Assembly: GCA_027618565.1 (NCBI GenBank)
Contig: JAQCEQ010000014.1
Location: forward strand, 1 to 60,287
From: Planctomycetota bacterium
GTDB lineage: Bacteria > Planctomycetota > Phycisphaerae > Phycisphaerales > SM1A02
Direction of reading: 5' to 3'
DNA: 60,287 nt
The first letter of the stretch is position 1. Each line of letters opens with the position of its first letter. Made by a program: the position numbers and the translations under genes. The notes under the pieces are model-generated. The model saw only the letters and a program-made list of their open reading frames with translations, searched no databases and was not told the origin of the DNA. Shown here in pieces: positions 9,701-16,398 of this stretch.

Positions 9701-10624
9701 GAAGAGGAGGATCGAGACCGGTACCTGGAATTGACTCGTTCCACCTGTGCGGCTCGATACCCCGACCGGCCGGATCGGCTGGTGGTCTTTGAGGGCAATG
9801 CCCCCGCCGAGTGGCGAGAGGATCGACTCTCGCTGGTGGTCGCGGCCGACGCGGCTCATGCCGCCGACCGGTCCAGGCCCGGCGTGCGCATCTGGCTGGG
9901 CGATGCGGTGAGCATGAAGGAACCGACGAATGTGCTCTTGCGCCGCCAGAGCGGGAGCAACATCGTCATCGTCGGCCAGCGCGACGAGGCTGCGCTGGGG
10001 ATCTCCACCGCCGCCCTGGGCAGCGCGGTGCTGGCGTGTGCGGCGCAGCGTGGTGCGCTGCGCGTGGAGGTGATCGATGGGATCGCCCCGGATGAACCGG
10101 ATGCTGGGCGACTGGCCGAGTGGCATGCGCGGATTGGGCTGGAGGGTTCGGTCAAGCCGCCGCGTGGTGTCGCCGGCGTCCTCGCCGAGCTGGCAGACCT
10201 GGTCCGGCACCGGACCTCGCAGGGGCTCACCGACGAGCCGCCCGTCCTCCTGCTTGTCCACGGTGGCCATCGCGTCCGTGACTTGCGGCGAAACGAAGAT
10301 GACTATTCGTTCTCCTCTGACGGCACGCCCCCCACGCCCGACAAGCTCCTGGCGCTGATCATGCGAGACGGCCCGCTCGTGGGCGTGCATGCGATTCTCT
10401 GGGTGGACACGGTCACCAACCTCAACCGTTTGGTCGATCGATCCGGGATGCGCGAACTGGACTGGCGGGTGTGTTTCCAGATGTCCAACAACGACTCCAG
10501 CGCCATCATCGACTCCCCTGCCGCCAGTCGCATCGGCCAGTATCGAGCGCTGGTGGCCAGCGAGGAACACGGCACGATGGAAAAATTCCGGCCCTTTGCG
10601 CCGATGGACCGTTCTTCTCGCTGA
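6707..10624 (+). CDS. Membrane-anchored FtsK/SpoIIIE (EccC-like) ATPase
   Basis: A 1305-residue motor ATPase. Its layout is an N-terminal coiled coil (about 1-200), two membrane segments (about 213-237 and 258-285), a second long coiled coil (about 290-430) and then three FtsK-like lobes. Lobe 1 (about 480-730) has no Walker A lysine (GLLIESGAEGRDEAL). Lobe 2 has a canonical Walker A GRTGSGKST (about 783-791) and Walker B VLLIVDEFQELF (about 885-896). Lobe 3 (from about 1060) is degenerate again (IVIVGQRDEAAL). Serial FtsK lobes with partial degeneration are typical of EccC/EssC, the type VII secretion motors, whereas the DNA translocase FtsK has one motor domain and a gamma domain. The GTG start is supported by TACACT 7 bases upstream. 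A role in secretion is inferred from architecture and the small WXG100-like neighbours. Confidence 0.8.
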   Translation: MPLDLTRDREPSFTEVERRLHALLTEAGSRLERDRRDTAQRVDALRESEELEHSRTLGTIRSTAEAVMGGADELRDRAVASAEARYGSRLQKFQEQVTERAELLKSSAADAVATAKDRYEKKVWIAESLFEEQEPLPRIRFEESQSRAREAMEQVHRVLEDLVTYVRGCRQQVPPRPVVEGTLSDPEAIIAESGQWLVDCLPRIRSHRLPKFLRGIVPAVIVVSIITLGGTVGWLANLAVGHHQFGEPLNELLTAGTRGALIGAGSSTLLAVIVILFVAIAVNRRLSAELQAAWTHAARAEAAFDLWIKRNAAARREAEARIVVTRDEALAAAHTQYAPVEARASESKERAFAKLKALREKETRSLSEVRERSLREALLVHAAQVADATRQRDEAQAHELARHRSAVETINAHERESIAAMVDRWCAARNQAQADADGLADGTRALRRPWSTLEGDSALAARFAPAIPFGAFVIDGTEIPGCRTPPGELAWRDGAPPRLECAATLCYPHKGGLLIESGAEGRDEALLCLQAAMMRLLTLIPPGKVRFTILDPVGLGQGFAGFMHLADHMEALVGDRIWTETRHIESRLTELTEHMETVIQKYLRDEFPDIESYNIQADEIAEPLRYLVISDFPTGFNEVAVRRLNSIVESGARCGVHVLLLRDVRASLPTGTDLEILRSRLTRVEHKDGIWRCLEPGIEMLPLHLDVPPDPERSMDIVHRVGRAAKATSRVAVPFRMIAPSEAEMWTRTTEKSLAVELGRTGATRLQQLTLGLGTAQHALIAGRTGSGKSTLLHAIITNTALWYSPDEVELWLIDFKKGVEFKTYATHRLPHARAVAVETDREFGLSVLAGLDAEMKRRGESYRTMGVQDLAGYRRVCAQPLPRVLLIVDEFQELFVEDDKLAQDAAMLLDRLVRQGRAFGMHVILGSQTLGGSYALPRTTMGQMGVRIALQCNEADASLILSDDNLAARSLSRPGEAVYNDSGGLLEGNSPFQVCWLEEEDRDRYLELTRSTCAARYPDRPDRLVVFEGNAPAEWREDRLSLVVAADAAHAADRSRPGVRIWLGDAVSMKEPTNVLLRRQSGSNIVIVGQRDEAALGISTAALGSAVLACAAQRGALRVEVIDGIAPDEPDAGRLAEWHARIGLEGSVKPPRGVAGVLAELADLVRHRTSQGLTDEPPVLLLVHGGHRVRDLRRNEDDYSFSSDGTPPTPDKLLALIMRDGPLVGVHAILWVDTVTNLNRLVDRSGMRELDWRVCFQMSNNDSSAIIDSPAASRIGQYRALVASEEHGTMEKFRPFAPMDRSSR

Positions 10625-10656
10625 GCCCGATCCCCGAGCCGCTTCGGTGAGCCGGG

Positions 10657-13600
10657 TCACTGGATCGAGTCGCCAGGCGGGTCCAGCAAGGTGAGTCGCC
10701 GGTCCAGGTCATCCGCGAGCCGATGCCACTTCGTGGGAGTGCTGCCGTGGGGGGGGCGCAGGTGGGGCGCCATGATCGCGACCGGCATCCACTGGAGGGC
10801 TCTGGAAAGCGAGGCAAGGTCTTCGTGCAGTGTCGCTCGGATCCCGGGTGGCAGCTGCCGCATCGCCACGCGCAGCGTGAGCCGTTGGAGCCGGCGTGAG
10901 GCGTCGTTCCAGGCGCGCAGCCCGGCCGGATCGTCTGCCGGGCCCGAGGACTTCTGGAGTGCGTGCTCCACGGCGAGCAGGGTGAGGGGGATCCTGGCGC
11001 CGGGGACCCAGTCCGCCCCGAGCAGCAGGTTGGGGACGACGGTTCGCTCGGCAATCTCGGCGGCATCATCCGCGAGTGTCCGGCGTGTGCCATGCGTGCG
11101 CTCGATGAGGCTGGCGACCCGTGTGGCCAGCGAAGTGAGTTGGAGCACCTCCCCAAGCGTCGTCGCGCAGACTTCGTGGAGCGCGGAGCGCTGGGCGCCC
11201 TGGTCGGCCACGGTGCGGCGGGCGCACACATCGAGCATGTCCTCTGGCGCCGATGTGCCCAGCACGGAAGCCTGCAGGACCAACTCGTTCCAGCGAGGGT
11301 CAAACTCGAGATGGTGCTTGATGGCGCCTCGAAGGCCGGACGAGGAACTGGGTGATGGTGAGGCGGGCGGCGGTGCGCCGGTGCGGTTCTTCCTCCAGGC
11401 GGCCAGCAACGATTCAGGCGACCTGGTCCCCGCGAGTGTCACTTCGTCGCCATCGCCGACCTCCACCAGGGGGAGCAGGTGGAGCGGAACTGGTGGAGGA
11501 TCGGCATCCCAGGCCGCCCGGACCTGGTCCGCGGCGGCGGGATCGTTCCCGATCCAACGGAGCCACGCTTCCCACTCCATGGCGACCGAGCCGCCGGCGG
11601 CTCGAAGGTGCGCGGCCACCGACTCAGCAATGGCCGACAGCGTGCCCAGCCTCTGGCGCGTTGGCTTCGGGAGCGACTTCACGAGGTGATCGACGAGCTC
11701 GCTCCTGTGCCCCGGGAGTGGCTGGAGCAGGCGCAGGAGGACGCCTTCGTCGGGGATCGCGGCAAGCTGGGCACAACCCAGCGTGACGGTCGCGCCGTCG
11801 GACGGCGATCCAGGCGCATGTTCGTACCGCACTGGCGCTCGGAGTGAGCCAGCCGCCACGGAATCGGGGAAGTCCTCGTCGGCGATGGTGTCGGGTGCGT
11901 CGTGCCGGACATCAGCGTCCGTGAAGCACAGCATGTCCGGGTCCTGCCGCCGCTCGGTCGAATGCCAGCGACGCAGTTCTGGCCAGTCGTGGATCTCGGC
12001 GGGGACACGCTGATCGAAGAACGAGAACAACTCGGATTCCGTGGCGAGAAGCCCCGTGCGCCGCCGCTTCGCCTCTTCAGCCCGCACGCGCTCCAGAAGT
12101 GCGTCATTCCTGTCCTGAAAAGCCAGCCGTGGACCGGCCCTCCCTTCCACGAGAGCCCCCTGGATCATGACATCGCGTGCGCCCTTGGGATCGATCGGGC
12201 CAAACGCCACACGAGAGCGCTGCACGACGACCAGCGAGCCCCAATGCACTTGCTCCCATGCAGCGGCGTGCCCGGTCTCCTGGACCCAGTGCGGGTCGCT
12301 CACCGTGCGGCGCAGGCCGTGATGGACCGCGGATGCCACCCACTCGCCGCGGATCGGGCCGCAGAGCCGGGCCGTCCGTCGACCTGTATCCACGACTTCG
12401 GCGGCGATGATCCATCTCGACGTGCTGTGAGACAAGGCACTGGATGGATGAATGGCCACGGACTGCCCGCTGGGGAGCTTGTACTGTCCGTCATCCATGC
12501 GCTCGGCGACGAAGCACGCCAGCCCATGCACCAGTGCTCGGTGGACCTTGCCAAGATCCGGCACGCTCGGGGCCGCCAGCGATACCGAGACGCCCGCGGG
12601 GACGAGTTGCCGGCGGAGTTGGTCGTGGATGAACTGCCACTCGCGAAGGCGCAGGTGGCTGAGTCCGCTGGAATGGCACCAACGCTTGAGGGCGCTGGAG
12701 CCGTGCTCCTCATGCGCGGTCGACCACGCGCGCCACAGCCCCAAGATAGATCCGAAGTCGCTCTTGGCGTCGTGCCAGGCCGGCGGCGCGACGATGCGTC
12801 TTGATGCTGTCGACTCCCGCATCCTCGGATCGGTGGTGGAGAGGAAGCTGGTCACGACAGCCGCCTCGGCTGGGCAGCCGAGGTCGATGGATGCGAGGAG
12901 GACGCTGGCCAGGCGTGGGTCGACGGGGAACTCCCCGATGCGCCGGCCGCGTGGCGTGAGTTCGTTGCCCGCGGAGATCGCTCCCAATTCGCGAAGCGTG
13001 TCGCGAGCCTCCGAGATCGCGCGGTCGGACGGTTGGTCCACGAACGGGAACCGCTCGGGACTCCCCAGCTGGAGCGATGCCATCCGCAGGAGCACGCCTG
13101 CCAGGTTGGTGCGCCTGATCTCCGGCTCCGTGAACGCGGTACGAGCGGCGAAGTCCTCCTCGGAGCAGAGCCGCACGCAGCGGCCCGGCCCGAGGCGCCC
13201 GGCCCGCCCCGACCGCTGTGCCGCTGCCGCCCTGGAGATGTCCTCCAGCGGCAGCCGCATCACGCGGGATCGAGTGCTGTAGCGGGCCACCCTCGCCAGG
13301 CCCGTGTCGACCACCGACCGGATGCGTGGCACCGTGAGCGAGGTCTCGGCAATGTTGGTGGCCAGGATGATGCGCGGCAAGGCGCCTGGCTTGAAGACTC
13401 GGTCCTGCTCCGTGCTGGAGAGCCGAGCGAAGAGCGGGAGGACCTCGGTGCCTTGACCGAGCCGTCCGCCGAGGATCTCCCCAAGCTGGTGGATTTCCGC
13501 TTCGCCGGGGAGGAAGCAGAGGCAGTCGCCGCCGTCGGTGCGGAGGAGCCTCACGATGGCATCGGCGGCGGCATCGAGGATCTCGTCGTCATCGGAGGGC

Positions 13601-14247
13601 GGTGCCCACTCGATGTCCACGGGATGCAATCGGCCCTCGACGTGGATGGTCGTGCAAGTGAGACCGTGGCCGCCAAAGTGCGCGGACAGTCGCTCCGCGT
13701 CCAGCGTGGCAGAGCTGAGCACGATGCGCAGCTCGGGCCGCTGGCGCAAGAGTCGGATCGACACCCCCAGCAGGAAGTCGATCGCCACGCTGCGCTCGTG
13801 GACCTCGTCAATGATGAGCGTGTCGTAGGCACCGAAGGAACGATCCCGCTGGAGGTCCTGCAGCAGGAGCCCATCGGTGATCGTGACGATCGGCGCTTCG
13901 GGCTTGAGGGAGGACTCGAATCGCGTCCGGAAGCCCACCAGCTCCCCCACGGCGTGGAGCCCCGCGGGGCACCCGCCGTGCGCCAGCTCCCAGGCGATTC
14001 GTGCCGCCACCGCCCTGGCGGCCACCCTGCGAGGTTGGGTGATCGCGATGCGGGACTCAAGCGTTGGCCGTGCACGGGCCGCGATCCGCGGGAGCAGCGT
14101 GCTCTTTCCAGAGCCGGTCTCACCCGCCACGATCGTGACTTGGCTGTCCACGACGGACGCAGCGATCTCGTCGGCGCGCGCCGCGACCGGCAGGGCGAGG
14201 TCCATCGGGCTGGCAGCGACCAGGCGTCGTCGGTCCGCGCGAATCAC
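10657..14247 (-). CDS. hrpA: ATP-dependent RNA helicase, HrpA type
   Basis: DEAH/RHA-family helicase. The 1196-residue protein has Walker A GETGSGKST at 42-50 and a DEVH box at 147-150 (DEVHERS), one residue different from the classic DEAH. The SSATL helicase motif follows, then the QRSGRAGR motif VI region (ATNIAETSLTVPRIRSVVDTG precedes it). The long C-terminal part fits the DUF3418 region of HrpA, slightly shorter than the roughly 1300 residues of the E. coli protein. In E. coli, HrpA acts on mRNA processing and rescue of collided ribosomes. The start is GTG at 14247; TAGACT ends 7 bases before it. It is convergent with the FtsK-like gene and divergent from tRNA-Val. Confidence 0.93.
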   Translation of the reverse strand: MIRADRRRLVAASPMDLALPVAARADEIAASVVDSQVTIVAGETGSGKSTLLPRIAARARPTLESRIAITQPRRVAARAVAARIAWELAHGGCPAGLHAVGELVGFRTRFESSLKPEAPIVTITDGLLLQDLQRDRSFGAYDTLIIDEVHERSVAIDFLLGVSIRLLRQRPELRIVLSSATLDAERLSAHFGGHGLTCTTIHVEGRLHPVDIEWAPPSDDDEILDAAADAIVRLLRTDGGDCLCFLPGEAEIHQLGEILGGRLGQGTEVLPLFARLSSTEQDRVFKPGALPRIILATNIAETSLTVPRIRSVVDTGLARVARYSTRSRVMRLPLEDISRAAAAQRSGRAGRLGPGRCVRLCSEEDFAARTAFTEPEIRRTNLAGVLLRMASLQLGSPERFPFVDQPSDRAISEARDTLRELGAISAGNELTPRGRRIGEFPVDPRLASVLLASIDLGCPAEAAVVTSFLSTTDPRMRESTASRRIVAPPAWHDAKSDFGSILGLWRAWSTAHEEHGSSALKRWCHSSGLSHLRLREWQFIHDQLRRQLVPAGVSVSLAAPSVPDLGKVHRALVHGLACFVAERMDDGQYKLPSGQSVAIHPSSALSHSTSRWIIAAEVVDTGRRTARLCGPIRGEWVASAVHHGLRRTVSDPHWVQETGHAAAWEQVHWGSLVVVQRSRVAFGPIDPKGARDVMIQGALVEGRAGPRLAFQDRNDALLERVRAEEAKRRRTGLLATESELFSFFDQRVPAEIHDWPELRRWHSTERRQDPDMLCFTDADVRHDAPDTIADEDFPDSVAAGSLRAPVRYEHAPGSPSDGATVTLGCAQLAAIPDEGVLLRLLQPLPGHRSELVDHLVKSLPKPTRQRLGTLSAIAESVAAHLRAAGGSVAMEWEAWLRWIGNDPAAADQVRAAWDADPPPVPLHLLPLVEVGDGDEVTLAGTRSPESLLAAWRKNRTGAPPPASPSPSSSSGLRGAIKHHLEFDPRWNELVLQASVLGTSAPEDMLDVCARRTVADQGAQRSALHEVCATTLGEVLQLTSLATRVASLIERTHGTRRTLADDAAEIAERTVVPNLLLGADWVPGARIPLTLLAVEHALQKSSGPADDPAGLRAWNDASRRLQRLTLRVAMRQLPPGIRATLHEDLASLSRALQWMPVAIMAPHLRPPHGSTPTKWHRLADDLDRRLTLLDPPGDSIQ

Positions 14248-14254
14248 GGCGGCG

Positions 14255-14260
14255 AGTCTA
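14255..14260 (-). promoter_or_regulatory. -10-like box of hrpA (leaderless type)
   Basis: On the minus strand TAGACT lies 7 bases before the GTG start codon, identical to the gabD box in sequence. Confidence 0.5.
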
Positions 14261-14296
14261 GGAGCGGGATGGTGGCGGCGGTCCGGAGCCCTTGAC

Positions 14297-14302
14297 TAGG
14301 AT
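14297..14302 (+). promoter_or_regulatory. -10-like box of tRNA-Val
   Basis: TAGGAT lies 9 bases before the mature 5' end of the tRNA. No good -35 element is visible. Confidence 0.4.
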
Positions 14303-14311
14303 GCGAACCAT

Positions 14312-14384
14312 GGGCGCGTAGCTCAGCGGCTAGAGCGCTGCTTTTACACGGCAGATGTCGCAGGTTCGATCCCTGTCGCGCCCA
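14312..14384 (+). tRNA. tRNA-Val (anticodon TAC)
   Basis: Full cloverleaf of 73 nt: acceptor GGGCGCG/CGCGCCC, D-arm GCTC/GAGC, anticodon stem CTGCT/GGCAG around loop TTTACAC, T-arm GCAGG/CCTGT around TTCGATC, and discriminator A. The anticodon TAC reads valine codons. CCA is not encoded. Confidence 0.97.
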
Positions 14385-14423
14385 CTGTTGCTGCCGACGG
14401 CACACGCGCGACCACACCCACCC

Positions 14424-16283
14424 ATGCCATTCGCCCGTCCGATGTCCATCCTTGCAGGGCTGACGCTGGCCACCCTCGTGGCTTGCGACATGACCGAGCG
14501 CGCCACGCCGACGGTGGTCGACCGGATTGACCTGAAGGAGAAGGATGGATTCCGGATCGATGTCGACCCGATTATGCGGGGAACGATTGCTTCGGAGACG
14601 ATCGTGACCGGCTACCAGCCGCTGGTGGCCCGCGGGTACGGATTGGTGGTGGACCTTCCGGGGACGGGCAGCCGCATCGCCCCCGCGCCGATTCGCGCGC
14701 AGGTCATTGCTGATCTGGCGCGAATGGGATTTGGCACGGACGGCAGCGGAACACTTCCGGGCCCGGAGGAAGTGGTGGACAGCAACACCACGGCCATCGT
14801 CGCAGTGGAGGGAATCGTTCCGCCTGGCGCGGTGAAGGGAAGCACCTTCGATGTCCGGGTCTATGTGGTGCCCGGCACGTCGACCCAGAGCCTGGACGGC
14901 GGAAAGCTGGCATATGTCGACCTGCGGCCGGGCCCCTTCCGGGTCGGGAGCGAGCAGTCCAAGCTGGTGGCCTCGGCCAAGGGACCTCTGGTCATCAATC
15001 CGTTCGCGAACAACCGGGATCCCAACTCCAACTCGGTCGACCGGCTGACCGCGCGGATCCTCAACGGTGGCGTGATCTCGGAGGACCTTCCGGTTCGGCT
15101 CCGACTCGCCACCCCAAGCCACAATCGGTCCAAGGTGATCGAGGCGGCCGTCAACAGCACCTTCCCGCGGGAGGCGGGGCAACGCGAGCCGACCGCTCGG
15201 GGTCGCACCGACGAGGTGGTCGACATCAGCATCCCGCCTTCTTGGGAAGACCGCACCGACGAGTTCGTCCAGCTGCTCAGGCATGCGCCCGTGCAGCTGG
15301 CGGACAACGACCGGATGGCCGTGTCCATCCAAAAGGCCCTGCTGGCCAACCCCGGCGCGGCGGAAGCCGCGCGATGGCGATGGCAGGCCTTGGGGAAGCA
15401 GGCGCTGCCGGCGATCCGTGAACTCTATGACTACCCGGAAGAACAACCCCGCTTTGCCGCGCTGACCGCGGGTGCGGGCCTTGGCGATCCCCTGGTCGTG
15501 CAGCCGCTGGAGAAGATGGCCAGGGAGGCCGACCGATCTCTCCGGATCAAGGCCATCGAATTGCTTGGGAGCATGGGGCCGAACACGAGCATTGACATCG
15601 CGCTGCGGCCCTTCCTGGATGACGATGACATCGATATCCGGCTGGAGGCGTACGAAGCGCTCGCAAACAGGCGAGATCCCCTGATCTTCAGGTACACCGT
15701 CGACGGGAAGTACGAGCTGGACATCGTCCCCTCCGACGACGCCCTGATCTACATCACGCAGACAGGGATCCCGCGGGTGGCCATCTTCGGGGGCGAGACG
15801 CAAGTGACGATCCCGATGACCATCCACGACTGGGACGGGAGGCTCATCATGCGCGGCGACCTGGGCGAGGATCGATTCTTGGTGCGACATCGCCCCGCCA
15901 ACGGCGGTCCCGCGGAGCAGATCATGGTCGCCCCATTCCTGCCCGAGCTGGCCTACGCGCTGGGGCACGGGGAGAGCGGGGATGCCACCCCGCACGGACT
16001 GGATATGTCGTACAGCGACGTGGTCGCCGCGCTTCACTCGCTCTGGAAGGCCGGCTATGCCAATGCGGACTTTAAGGCGCAGCAGGATCGATTCCTGGCC
16101 GAGCTCAACCGCACGGATCCGCTCACTCGACATGGGCCGCGGCCTGACTTTGCCGATGAGCGCACGGTCCTGCCGGGCGCCGACGTGCTGGCAGGGATCG
16201 ACTCCGAGGAGGTGGACCCGCTCAAGGCGGAGGCGTACCGCCCCGAGGATGGCCAGCGCCCGGACCAGGTCGTCCCGCGCTGA
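14424..16283 (+). CDS. FlgI-like lipoprotein with C-terminal repeat extension
   Basis: A 619-residue exported protein with a signal peptide ending in a lipobox (LVAC, lipidated C21). The first half resembles the flagellar P-ring protein FlgI: YGLVVDLPGTGS, then TTAIVAVEGIVPPGAVKGSTF and LDGGKLAYVDLRPG correspond to conserved FlgI blocks. From about residue 320 the protein departs from FlgI into a helical segment with HEAT-like repeats (around 360-440) and a mixed C-terminal domain. FlgI is normally about 365 residues and not lipidated, so this may be a P-ring derivative or an envelope scaffold. No other flagellar gene is present. I chose ATG 14424 because longer starts run into the tRNA; ATG 14442 is a shorter alternative that keeps the lipobox. 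Confidence 0.65.
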   Translation: MPFARPMSILAGLTLATLVACDMTERATPTVVDRIDLKEKDGFRIDVDPIMRGTIASETIVTGYQPLVARGYGLVVDLPGTGSRIAPAPIRAQVIADLARMGFGTDGSGTLPGPEEVVDSNTTAIVAVEGIVPPGAVKGSTFDVRVYVVPGTSTQSLDGGKLAYVDLRPGPFRVGSEQSKLVASAKGPLVINPFANNRDPNSNSVDRLTARILNGGVISEDLPVRLRLATPSHNRSKVIEAAVNSTFPREAGQREPTARGRTDEVVDISIPPSWEDRTDEFVQLLRHAPVQLADNDRMAVSIQKALLANPGAAEAARWRWQALGKQALPAIRELYDYPEEQPRFAALTAGAGLGDPLVVQPLEKMAREADRSLRIKAIELLGSMGPNTSIDIALRPFLDDDDIDIRLEAYEALANRRDPLIFRYTVDGKYELDIVPSDDALIYITQTGIPRVAIFGGETQVTIPMTIHDWDGRLIMRGDLGEDRFLVRHRPANGGPAEQIMVAPFLPELAYALGHGESGDATPHGLDMSYSDVVAALHSLWKAGYANADFKAQQDRFLAELNRTDPLTRHGPRPDFADERTVLPGADVLAGIDSEEVDPLKAEAYRPEDGQRPDQVVPR

Positions 16284-16287
16284 CCAC

Positions 16288-16316
16288 TTGAATTGCGGGC
16301 CAGAACCGCAGATACT
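16288..16316 (+). promoter_or_regulatory. Candidate sigma-70 promoter of smc
   Basis: TTGAAT (16288-16293) and GATACT (16311-16316) are separated by 17 bases, with the smc start about 80 bases downstream. Only part of each consensus matches. Confidence 0.4.
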
Positions 16317-16398
16317 CTCCACTGTCGTGTCACCGTCGCACGGATGCCTCGGCGGGCCCGCGTTCCAGAGCAGGCGCACACAACAGGAGGTTTGATCT

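Noticed and set aside
5550-10624. Reading the FtsK-like gene as the cell-division DNA translocase
   Set aside because: It lacks a gamma domain and has three lobes with two degenerate ones plus WXG100-like neighbours, which fits an EccC-like motor better, though DNA translocation is not excluded.
14355-14423. Longer start for the FlgI-like gene
   Set aside because: It would begin inside tRNA-Val; ATG 14424 gives a clean signal peptide and lipobox.
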